Shown: positions 1 through 11,300 of the stretch, piece after piece
How positions within the stretch are numbered: the stretch's first letter is position 1
Layout of the letters: every line of letters begins with the position of its first letter
NCBI RefSeq assembly: GCF_932526225.1
Contig: NC_064037.1
Coordinates: forward strand, 16,616,601-16,680,600
Origin: Nematostella vectensis
Lineage: Eukaryota > Cnidaria > Anthozoa > Actiniaria > Edwardsiidae
Direction of reading: 5' to 3'
Length of the DNA stretch: 64,000 bases
Made by a program: the position numbers and the translations under genes
Notes under the pieces: model-generated
Told to the model about the DNA's origin: nothing
Seen by the model: the letters and a program-made list of their open reading frames with translations, nothing else
The model's database searches: none

Positions 1-2965
1 TGGGATGATGTCTGTGTATGGTAATGCACACTTCAGTACATGTGGAATGATGTCTGTGTATGGTAATCCACACTTCAGTACATGTGGAATGATGTCTGTG
101 TATGGTGATGTACACTTCAGTACATGTGGAATGATGTCTGTGTATGGTAATCCACTCTTCAGTACATGTGGAATGATGTCTGTGTATGGTAATGCACACT
201 TCAGTACATGTGGAATGATGTCTGTGTATGGTAATGCACACTTCAGTACATGTGGAATGATGTCTGTGTATGGTAATGCACACTTCAGTACATGTGGAAT
301 GATGTCTGTGTATGGTAATGCACACTTCAGCACACGAGGAATGATGTCTGTGTATGGTAATGCACACTTCAGTACATGTGGAATGATGTCTGTGTATGGT
401 AATGCACACTTCAGCACAAGTGGAATGATGTCTGTGTATGGTAATGCACACTTCAGTACACGTGGAATGATGTCTGTGTATGGTAATGCACACTTCAGTA
501 CATGTGGAATGATGTCTGTGTATGGTAATGCACACTTCAGTACACGTGGAATGATGTCTGTGTATGGTAATCCACACTTCAGTACATGTGGGATGATGTC
601 TGTGTATGGTAATGCACACTTCAGTACATGTGGAATGGTGTCTGTGTATGGTAATGCACACTTCAGTACATGTGGAATGGTGTCTGTGTATGGTAATGCA
701 CACTTCAGTACATGTGGAATGATGTCTGTGTATGGTAATGCACACTTCAGTACATGTGGGATGATGTCTGTGTATGGTAATGCACACTTCAGTACATGTG
801 GGATGATGTCTGTGTATGATAATGCACACTTCAGTACATGTGGGATGATGTCTGTGTATGGTAATGCACACTTCAGTGCATGTGGAATGATGTCTGTGTA
901 TGGTAATGCACACTTCAGTACATGTGGGATGATGTCTGTGTATGGTAATGCACACTTCAGTACACGTGGGATGATGTCTGTGTATGGTAATGCACACTTC
1001 AGTGCATGTGGAATGATGTCTGTGTATGGTAATGCACACTTCAGTACACGTGGAATGATGTCTGTGTATGGTAATGCACACTTCAGTACAGGTGGAATGA
1101 TGTCTGTGTATGGTAATGCACACTTCAGTACATGTGGAATGATGTCTGTGTATGGTAATGCACACTTCAGTACATGTGGGATGATGTCTGTGTATGGTAA
1201 TGCACACTTCAGTACATGTGGAATGATGTCTGTGTATGGTAATGCACACTTCAGTACATGTGGAATGATGTCTGTGTATGGTAATCCACACTTCAGTACA
1301 TGTGGAATGATGTTTGTGTATGGTAATGCACACTTCAGTACATGTGGAATGATGTCTGTGTATGGTAATGCACACTTCAGTACATGTGGAATGATGTCTG
1401 TGTATGGTAATGCACACTTCAGTACATGTGGAATGATGTCTGTGTATGGTAATCCACACTTCAGTACATGTGGAATGATGTCTGTGTATGGTGATGTACA
1501 CTTCAGTACATGTGGAATGATGTCTGTGTATGGTAATCCACACTTCAGTACATGTGGAATGATGTCTGTGTATGGTAATGCACACTTCAGTACATGTGGA
1601 ATGATGTCTGTGTATGGTAATCCACACTTCAGTACATGTGGAATGATGTCTGTGTATGGTGATGTACACTTCAGTACATGTGGAATGATGTCTGTGTATG
1701 GTAATCCACACTTCAGTACATGTGGAATGATGTCTGTGTATGGTAATGCACACTTCAGTACATGTGGAATGATGTCTGTGTATGGTAATGCACACTTCAG
1801 TACATGTGGGATGATGTCTGTGTATGGTAATGCACACTTCAGTACATGTGGAATGATGTCTGTGTATGGTAATGCACACTTCAGTACATGTGGGATGATG
1901 TCTGTGTATGGTAATGCACACTTCAGTACATGTGGCATGATGTCTGTGTATGGTAATGCACACTTCAGTACATGTGGAATGATGGCTGTGTATGGTAATG
2001 CACACTTCAGTACATGTGGGATGATGTCTGTGTATGGTAATGCACACTTCAGTACATGTGGAATGATGTCTGTGTATGGTAATGCACACTTCAGTACATG
2101 TGGGATGATGTCTGTGTATGGTAATGCACACTTCAGTACATGTGGCATGATGTCTGTGTATGGTAATGCACACTTCAGTACATGTGGAATGATGTCTGTG
2201 TATGGTAATGCACACTTCAGTACATGTGGGATGATGTCTGTGTATGGTAATGCACACTTCAGTACATGTGGGATGATGTCTGTGTATGGTAATGCACACT
2301 TCAGTACATGTGGCATGATGTCTGTGTATGGTAATGCACACTTCAGTACATGTGGAATGATGTCTGTGTATGGTAATCCACACTTCAGTACATGTGGAAT
2401 GATGTCTGTGTATGGTGATGTACACTTCAGTACATGTGGGATGATGTCTGTGTATGGTAATGCACACTTCAGTACATGTGGAATGATGTCTGTGTATGGT
2501 AATCCACACTTCAGTACATGTGGAATGATGTCTGTGTATGGTGATGTACACTTCAGTACATGTGGAATGATGTCTGTGTATGGTAATCCACACTTCAGTA
2601 CATGTGGAATGATGTCTGTGTATGGTGATGTACACTTCAGTACATGTGGGATGATGTCTGTGTATGGTAATGCACACTTGAGTACATGTGGAATGATGTC
2701 TGTGTATGGTAATGCACACTTCAGTACATGTGGGATGATGTCTGTGTATGGTAATGCACACTTCAGTACATGTGAAATGATGTCTGTGTATGGTAATGCA
2801 CACTTCAGTACATGTGGAATGATGTCTGTGTATGGTAATGCACACTTCAGTACACGTGGAATGATGTCTGTGTATGGTAATGCACACTTCAGTACATGTG
2901 GAATGATGTCTGTGTATGGTAATGCACACTTCAGTACATGTGGAATGACGTCTGTGTATGGTAAA
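1..2965. repeat. 42-bp minisatellite array, about 70 copies
   Basis: About 70 head-to-tail copies of a 42-base unit (core ATGATGTCTGTGTATGG) begin before the window and stop near 2965. As 42 is a multiple of three and the unit has no stop on the plus strand, the array reads open for about 990 codons (14-residue unit beginning MMSVYG). I treat this as a by-product, not a gene. Variants are ordered: a GGTGATGTACAC unit always follows a GGTAATCCACAC unit, which shows block-wise (higher-order) duplication. It probably lies in an intron of the minus-strand acetyl-CoA synthetase gene, whose later exons are not found to the right. Confidence 0.95.
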
Positions 2966-5654
2966 GCACAGCGTTAAATTTGGTGGTATCCGTAATGATT
3001 CAAATAAGTGCCTGGGGCACATATTTAATTTGTCGGGTCTGGGGCGTTTATTGCATAGTGGGCACTTATTTAGGAGGGGGTGCTTATTTGAATCTTTACG
3101 GTACATTTGGACTCATACCTGGAGCTGGTGGCAAGGTCTCTTTGGGGGTGGAGAGCTGGATGGATCTGTTGGTACTCTCTTATCTGGCCCAAGATGACGA
3201 ACAACAATACATGCCTCTACATTGAATGACCTAGAATAAAACCAGACACTAGGCTAGGGCTGAGTTTGTATTAGGAAGAATATCGTATAGAATATCAAAC
3301 TTCACACATTTCTAGCACAGTATTGTTTTGGACGTTTTGGCTAAAAAATTAGAGCTAAGTGCGGCACAACAGGTACAAATGGTTTATCACACATACTTGA
3401 GCTGGCTCTTTTGGCAACATTTAACTCTTTTCAGCCAGTTGTAAGAGTAGTGAGTGCACCTCATATAGACTTAACACCACAGCTGTCTAGAAGACAAACA
3501 ACACCACTTGCCTTTCCCTGCACTTAATAATAGCATGATCTGCAATCTCTTTGAGGTTAATCATCTTCAAACCTCTATATGACGCATCTAGACAAATCAG
3601 AAATCAAAGGTCTGTGATGGCAAATAGAATGGCATGTACACCACCCTTCATTTTCAAATTTCAATCTTTCATTTTAAATCTTTAATTTCAGTGTATAGTG
3701 CAGTGCTACTGTGCATAATAATAAAAAGGGTAGTGAGGGCAATCTAGCCTGCTTGCAGGCGGTACTAGGTGTTATCGCAGAATACCCGCTCCGTTCGGTG
3801 AAAAACAGATGTGGGGCAAGGGGGAAAGAGGAAAAAAACACCTACACAAATACTCTTGATTAACAAATCCGCCCCCAACTAATAATGAATTCGGCCGTCT
3901 TGTCACGTATTCTCCTAGAGCCGATCCTAATCGAGAAATGTTCGATCAAAACCAAAACTAGGTTCAAAGGAAGTTTTGTGCGAGCTTCGGCATGGAGTTG
4001 GCAGTTTACAGAAGACATAAATGTTTTATAAACTTCTGGAACCAGCTTCAGTGAAAGAGCATAGAAGCTGCTCGAGCTAGTGCAATCCTCGAAATCGAAG
4101 CAAACATTGTAATCGGTTCTCAAGAAACAGTTGCCACTATATTTCTCTGGAGAGGCGCCCTAGCTCTAAAAGCTAAGAAATCCATGGAAGCAATAATTAC
4201 TTTGGGGTTTGGAGGTGAAACGGCCATCGAGCATCTAAATATCTCTATCCTCTACCCAGGTGAAAGTGATTAACTGGACAGCTGCAGCTTTTTCAGTACC
4301 CGAAACAAGGATCTGCGACCAGAACTGTTAAACTCTTGGCAGAAAAACGTTGACACAGAGTACTTTAGAGATTATAGTAAATATATTCTGCTCTTAAAAT
4401 CTCCAGCACTCGACTTATGGCATTTTCTAATTCAAAGTTTATTTGGGGAATGTGTGACATTTCAGGAGTTACTGCTTCTCATCAAAGCATCCTAATTGTT
4501 TTTCAACCAATCACAAACCCTGTCCGCTGTTGGATGGGATTCAAAGTTTGTCCTGAGAATCAAAGGCATTAGTGCAGGCGGTTTTTTCCTCGTTCTCTTT
4601 CCTCCCCCCCCCCCCCCCCCCTCCTCTGCATCCATTTTTGCACTTGCCCCCAGGAACCACGCGGCTTAAAATACAAGATGGCACCCGATCCCGAATGGAG
4701 CAGGTTTTCGGTGATGACAACACCGATACCGCCTGGAAGCCGGCTAAGGCCCATCTTATTTGTTGGTCTTCCTTAAAGCTAAAAAGTGATCTTACATTAA
4801 GAGCACAAGCTGGTATATAGATGAATCAATTTGAAAGTGGTTCTTACAAACAATAGCTGACAATATGCCATAGTTTAAACACTAGATTAAACCCTTTAAC
4901 CACTGGCAGTTTCCATGGTAACATAGCTTGGAGAGCACATAACCTCATTTGAGGCTTGTGGTGGTGAAAGAGTAAAATGGCAAAATAAACAAAATCTAGT
5001 CCCCTTCACCTGCTGTGATGAGAATTTTACATGTTGAATCTAGTATACGCTCCGCTAGAGATTCTGCAGAGAACCCACCAAACTATAAAACACAAAAAAC
5101 AATCAAAAATCTATACAAAAATCACAACACAACAATCAGACAAAATCCCTTACCAGGAGAAAATAAGTATATGATAATTGACACTAGACGCCACAATAAA
5201 ACCCAACATTGTTCTTATTTTTGTGCAAGTAACTGTAGGCTTTGGTAGTTTTTCCTGCACAAAAACCCAGAGCGCAGGAGGGGGGGGGGGGTGAGAGGAG
5301 GACAAAAAAACTGAAAAAAATTGAATGCATTCAAACCATAAAACCCTTGTATAAAATAATCTATGCAATACAATTATAAACATTGCAACTAGCTATTTAA
5401 ATGTTCTCTGAAAAGTAGTTTCAATCAAATCACGTAATTTCTAGACTTGTTACACCATCATACAGTAGCTGTGATCGTGCCATGATTTAACAAAGATCTA
5501 ACCACTGCTACCCTCAGGCTATAAATTGTTCCATACAAAATTAATAAAACCAATCTAATTGATGAATGAATGAGTGCTGTCCTTCAGCGGTCCTTTCTTT
5601 CAAGACTTTTGTGGCTTAGTATCATCAGAAGCTATCTGGAAAGGAAAAGCTTAC
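2966..5654. other. no gene recognised; probable ACSS2 intron 3
   Basis: No exon with splice sites or family similarity was found on either strand. The acetyl-CoA synthetase gene still needs most of its coding sequence downstream of 5655 on the minus strand, and none is present here, so this stretch plus the minisatellite is best read as one long intron. It holds a poly-C run near 4604-4622 and a poly-G run near 5280-5291. Open frames at 3860-4123 and 4541-4820 look accidental. Confidence 0.6.
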
Positions 5655-7928
5655 CACAATAGAGTGAACAGCACCCAGGCGCGCGCAGGCAAGCATCGCA
5701 ATAACAAGCTCCATGATCATGGGCATGTAGATAGCGACGCGATCACCTTTCTTAACACCTACAACAAATAGTGAATTTAGTAGGTTACACTTGGCAAAGG
5801 TGTGTAAAAAATACTGTTATTTTAAAAGAAATAACTAGATCACCCTTTTTCACACTTACGACAAATGGTGAATCCAATTTAGAAGATTATTCTTTGCAAC
5901 TATTTTTTTGACAATGAAAAATTCCATGTGTGTCAAAGTATTTTACTGTTGTTTTGAAAGAAATAACTTGCTCTCCCTGCTTTCTCTCATCTCTTAATTA
6001 TTTTTTCAACAAAAAAATGAATGTTGATAAAACTACTGACAAAGAAAGGCATTTTTCTCTGCTAAACACAACATATTTCATTAATAAAAAAAAAATGAAG
6101 GTTGATCAAACCACTCCAAAGAAAGGCATTTTTCTCTGCTAAACACATTTCATTAATCTGTGCATGAGACAAGCACATGCCATAGAAACTGAGCTTCTTT
6201 CTTTAAAAAAATTATATTTATTTCATGGGTGATCTTTGAATGTGTCTCAAATCTACTATCTCTGATTTGTTGGTAGTACTCTTAAGTACCTTTTGACTCT
6301 AAGACATTAGCAAATTTGCAGACTTGCTTCAGTAACTCTCCATAGGTGATCTGCTTGGTATCCCCTGGTACATTCCCCTCCCTAGAGTATGAAATGAGAA
6401 AAAAAACATTTGCAACAGGAAACCTTTGTTTTAAACAAATAATTTGAGAAAAAGAACCAGTATTTTCATATTATTACAAAACATTTTGTATGGAAAAATT
6501 GACATAATGCATACTATTTTGAAATAAGTTTATATGGACAAATGCAATGTTGTTTAATGAGGCCAGTCATGCTTTCTATACTACTCAGCTGAAAGCTGTG
6601 ATTAATATTTCAGTACTTTGCTATTTGTGAATGTGTTTGTTTGTTTTATTTGTTATTTTTTTATTCAAAATTGTAGTTTCCTTCTGTCTTCTTGTTTGAC
6701 AGATACAACTGTCAAATTCATTTTCACTGAGTAGTTTATGAGCAATTCAAAAATAAGTTTCCTATCAAAAAATCTAAATGGTATAAATAGAATAAAAATT
6801 TTGTTTATTGCATATTGGTAAAAAAACAGAAAAACATCAATACTATGACTAAAGCCTAGTGCACAATAGTAACATAACGACAAAAACAATATAGGCGTGT
6901 GCACTCTTTTAAGCCCGACATATAACGACATGGACATAATGACTTAGAAGAAGAAGGTTTTTTTCTCTTATGTCGTTATGTTCATGTTGTTATGTTGGGC
7001 TTATGTAAAAATGTTGAACCATTTACAATTAAAAATATGAACATAAGGATGCACACGCCTATGTCATTATGTCGTTATGTCACAAGTGTGCACCAGGCAA
7101 AAGCAATTAGCGGGAGATCATGTGATAGAAGCTGGATGTCCTGTAAACAGGTGTTTTTTTTTTATTGAAAAAAAAAATACATACCTGAAGTTTACATCGG
7201 ATATGAATATGGATGGCATATCTAGCTTTAGAATAAAGTACTACTTGCAAGACAATAGAGCTGACTTAAGTTATAACCATAAGAGATTCGAGATAAGTTC
7301 ATGTGCGGTCAAGCAAAGAATTAATGAACTGTAATGTGATGTGTGACATCAAATAAAAAAAACAACTTCGTAAAGAAACTGAATTAGTTTTTATCACCTA
7401 TGTCTTGTGTGAATCTATCTAGCCTTTGCATGATATCGCTCTCACAAGTGATTAAATACCTCATTTGACCATAATCAGCTACGCTATCAACGTGGCGAAA
7501 ATGGCTGAAATATTTATGTTAATGACGGCAATTTTAACAAAAGTTTAGACTACACATGCAAGCGAACTATGTTTTTCTACTCACCAATAAAAAGCCACAG
7601 TATCACCTAAACCTTTATCATGCACATTTCTATCCAAGACATTGTAGCAAATATTCGTCTTGGCCCCTTGCATCCATTTGATATCCACACTTCCGTTATC
7701 CAAGTCAAAGTTGTATTTCAGAAAGAGGTCGGATTTTGGCGGGACCTTCCAGAAAAAATCGCTTGCGACTTCTCCCCAAAAGCCAGCGGGATCTTCAATG
7801 GATTGCTTGTACCTAGCTTTGTATGCATCCATTGAGGCGATATGTGCCTCATCTTGGATTTCTTTGGGAGGGTTGTACCAGCCCTCTAGTTCCCGCTCGT
7901 GTTCAGAAGCAGCCGCCATGTTGGACAT
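5655..7928 (-). CDS. ACSS2: acetyl-CoA synthetase, cytosolic type, first three coding exons (partial)
   Basis: Acetyl-CoA synthetase makes acetyl-CoA from acetate, ATP and CoA in the cytosol and nucleus. Minus-strand coding exons are 7585-7928, 6290-6381 and 5655-5758. They join in phase (TATTG+GGAG gives Tyr-Trp-Glu; AAAG+GTGTT gives Lys-Gly-Val) at GT..AG sites. Exon 1 (about 115 residues) holds the family's N-terminal domain, including GWYNPP, FWGEVA and [12 protein letters not shown]. Exon 2 reads [16 protein letters not shown] and exon 3 reads [20 protein letters not shown], all near-identical in type to animal ACSS2. The start is the Met of [10 protein letters not shown]; the frame stays open upstream, so the exact start is inferred. 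No mitochondrial presequence is visible, which favours ACSS2 over ACSS1. Exon 3 ends at a good donor (GTAAGC). The AMP-binding core and C-terminal domain, roughly 500 residues, must lie left of the window. Confidence 0.93.
6008..6160. repeat. imperfect tandem duplication of about 75 bp
   Basis: Two adjacent copies share AAAGAAAGGCATTTTTCTC, TGCTAAACACA and a TTTCATTAAT end, inside ACSS2 intron 2. No function is inferred. Confidence 0.7.
6854..7098. mobile_element. short inverted-repeat element (MITE-like) in ACSS2 intron 1
   Basis: The ends are long imperfect inverted repeats. The left starts GCCTAGTGCACA and continues TAACATAACGACA and ATAGGCGTGTGCA. The complement of the right end starts GCCTGGTGCACAC and continues GACATAACGACAT and ATAGGCGTGTGCA. 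About 50 bases pair at each side of a 245-bp element with no coding capacity. No clear target duplication was seen, so the superfamily is unknown. Confidence 0.75.
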
Positions 7929-8375
7929 TACTCCACAAGACTGTGAGGGGTGGGGTAGGGATGATGCGAAGGCTTCCCCGGGTTGCCTGTGTGCTGCTGA
8001 TCTTTGATTTTTTTTTATTCTTCCTTTTTCCGATTTTTCTGTTTTTATTATTCGACTCCCCATCTCTAATTAGCCAGAGTTCTGACCAAGCAAAAAGCGA
8101 ATCAGTCCCTAAATAACTAATTAAAGGGTTCTAGATAACCCAAAATGGCTTAATTCCATGTCAGTGTCATAATTCTGATCCACTTTAAGCATTTTTACAG
8201 ACATTGAAGATTTTTTTATCTACATTTTTAGGTTGTCTGTTCCTGAAAATATGATTTTTCAAGATCACTTAGCTTGCGTACTTCCGGTTCATTACCGGAA
8301 GTACGTGTGCAATATTTACACTCCCATGATCCTCCTCGGTCGGTAAGTCTACGTCGGCGGAAGAAATCTTCGAGA
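7929..8375. promoter_or_regulatory. divergent promoter between ACSS2 and ARFGAP1
   Basis: The two start codons are 447 bp apart on opposite strands, so both promoters lie here. At 8277-8305 there is a perfect inverted repeat with 12-base arms CGTACTTCCGGT and ACCGGAAGTACG around a 5-base spacer. Each arm contains a consensus ETS/GABP core (CCGGAAGT), a factor class common in bidirectional housekeeping promoters. The ACSS2 start region also reads AACATGGCGGCT (complement at 7911-7922), a YY1-like element of the kind found just downstream of start sites. Confidence 0.7.
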
Positions 8376-11300
8376 ATGGCGAGTCCCCGAACCAGACGTG
8401 TTCTGAAAGAACTAAAACCGAGGGACGGAAACAATGTAAGAGACGACCAACTTTGTGCCATGTCATCCTTCAATCATCTATTTATTTCCCAATTATAGTT
8501 TTTTACTATTTTTCTGTGACTTCTCTCTGTAGTGTTGTTTCGAATGCGGGGCTCACAACCCTCAATGGGTCAGCGTTACCTACGGGATATGGATTTGTCT
8601 CGAATGCTCTGGAAAACATCGCGGCCTTGGCGTACATTTAAGGTGAATTTATTCAGATTTCGACTCTTGATTGTGGTTTTGTTTATTCGTGGTTTATATG
8701 TTGGCGATCTCTGGTTTGTTCGTGAATGAATTTTTGAATAGCCGGTTGAGGTCATCATGTTTGAGTTCTGGTTTAATGAATTCTGATTACAACACAACAT
8801 CGACTTTTTTATTTAATTTTGAAGTTCATAGTTTGATGATAAATATTATTTCTAAGTACACTCTTGTCAACTCAATGTAACTAGCATATGCATTTTTTTA
8901 AAGGTGACACTAATAATTACTTGAGATATTGATTTCGAAATATTGATTTAAAAATATTACTTTAGAGTAACTGAAGTTCTATCAACAAAATGAACTAGAT
9001 TCATCGTTTGTTCTCGTGAATCACACTTCTAGTAAAATATGACTTAGTGTATCTGGAAAACGCACAATTCCAGATAGAGAGAGAAGACACAATTTCTAAC
9101 AATGTCTAAAGGTTTCTTGTATTACGGACTGATTTTAAAAACACAAATAACGTGAGGCTGAAGTGCACATAACCAGATTTTGGCTTTTTAAGATAATTTT
9201 TTCTTGATCATCATTGCCCTGTGTATCAGTTCAGGGATGAAAAGCTTAAATTTCTATGACACTTTACAAAAAGTCGCATCAATTAAAAAAAAAATCACAT
9301 TTGATATTTTGTTTGCTATAAGTTACCATGTACTCAGAGAAATTCTCCGCCTTATTCGATGTGAAATGGGCTTATTTGAAGGCCTTGTCATGTTTTTTCG
9401 TCATGTCTCTGTTGTGTAGTTTATTGACGACGCGAATCGGCAAGTAAACTGCTAAGCGAGAGATACAGGAGAAAGCTCTGCTAGCAGGGTATCATAGTGT
9501 AAAATACAATTTAATGATAATTCCTACAGAGTCCCTGCTCAGGTCCATAGTCAAATGAGTGGGGGTGGGGGATTTGTATGGATAAGGGATCAATAAAATA
9601 TTGTAAAAAAAATTGGAAAAGTGATTGTTGATTTCATTGGATAATGCCCCTTTACCAAATATAACAAATACTATGGACACCTCATACGACATTATCCAAC
9701 CATAGCGATACTTCCTAACAATTTTACTCTAAACTTTCCTTTTATAGATCTTTTCTTTTTGCCTAACTTGATGTATTTTTAATATTCCCTATGGTGCCTG
9801 TGATGAGTAGGATGGCGAAATGTGTTAAAATGACATTGAGAACGGAAACAAAATCAATCTGATTCTCTTAAAATATAATTAAGTAACCCTCTCTTGGAGT
9901 GGCCCCCTCTCTCTAAAAGGCGCTAGGATGCCAGGCTTACATTATTTTACAAGGCTGTTAACAAAAAATCAGCACTTGAGATACCAGACAATATTGATAG
10001 ACGCACCCGCCAATTACGCAGCTCTCATCCAGATAAATTTATCGAGTTATGTCCAAGAACAAAAGCTTATAAGAACTCCTTTTTCTGTAGGACAATAAAA
10101 GAATGGAACAAGCTGCCCCGCCTCACCCTGGATTCCACTAGTGCGGATATTTTTAGAGAACGAATAAAATTAAATTAATAAAATTATATTAATACCAATA
10201 ATGCTGTTTAAACAATTTTTATCTTTTTACTTTATTTCATCTTTTTTTTATTCTGCCTTATTATTATTTTTATTATTATTATTATTTCTATTATTATTTA
10301 ATTTTATGTTCAATTAATTAATTAATGTATTTATTTATCTATTTACTTATACAATTAATTTATATCCACAGTGATGGTAACCCCTTTGTGGATTAACAAT
10401 GTAGATGTAGATGTAGATGGCTTGACAGTTATTCCCTTCTGTATTTACAGTTTCGTCAGATCAGTTACTATGGATAAGTGGAAGGATTCGGAACTAGAAA
10501 AAATGAAGGTATTGTTTTGTGTTGTTTTTATCAATTCAATCATGTGATAATATTAGCATTTGTGTATTGGGTAATATATTTTATGCTTAATGATTCACTG
10601 CTAAGTCTAGAGAGAAGAAAAAGCAAGCGCGGCAGAGGGGTGGGGGGGGGGGTGGGAGTATTGGAAGAAGGGTGAGCCTGCTGTGCTAGCCTCAACGCTT
10701 CTAAGCTGCACTCAGCGTGTGTTCTCAAGTAGCTGTCAAAATTAACCAATCACATGAATTGTGTAATTGTAATTTGACTTCTGTTTTTTTCCCCCAAATA
10801 AACCCACTACGGAAAATTGTATTGTTTATTCGCACTATGTATTCTCCAGTATGTCGGGAAAATAAAACAGTCAACAAATCCAGGAAAGAGTGCTGTTGTT
10901 ATTGCAACAAAAATGTTCAAATATGATTAATTAGCTAATATTAGAGCAAAAGAGCTGATAGTTTTGGTGTTGTTTTTTAAATCTCTTGACAAAAGACAGG
11001 AAAACGTTGAATACAGGCTATAAATAAAGCATTGAACTATACAATTTTACTATAAAAACAAATCCAAAAAGCCGATTATGTCAGGCCTACCTTTCACGAG
11101 AAATGGTTAAGTTAGGTCATCAGCGCAGCCTAAGGTCCTCGACAACGATGTGATGCTAATATTATTGGCACCAGTCTCCGCGAAGGAGAGTATTATGAGG
11201 AACGCCTAGACGAGTCGTACTTAAAAAGTAATTTGCGTTAACACAGCATTAGAAAAACTTGCAAGAAGACACTATTAGCAGGAAATGCCGCATGCAGGAG

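Noticed and set aside
5-2977. 990-codon plus-strand open frame
   Set aside because: It is the translation of the 42-bp minisatellite; openness follows from a unit divisible by three with no stop. No signal peptide, promoter or splice structure was seen.
3860-4123. Minus-strand open frame of 87 codons tested as an ACSS2 exon
   Set aside because: It has no acetyl-CoA synthetase motif and no matching phase or acceptor.
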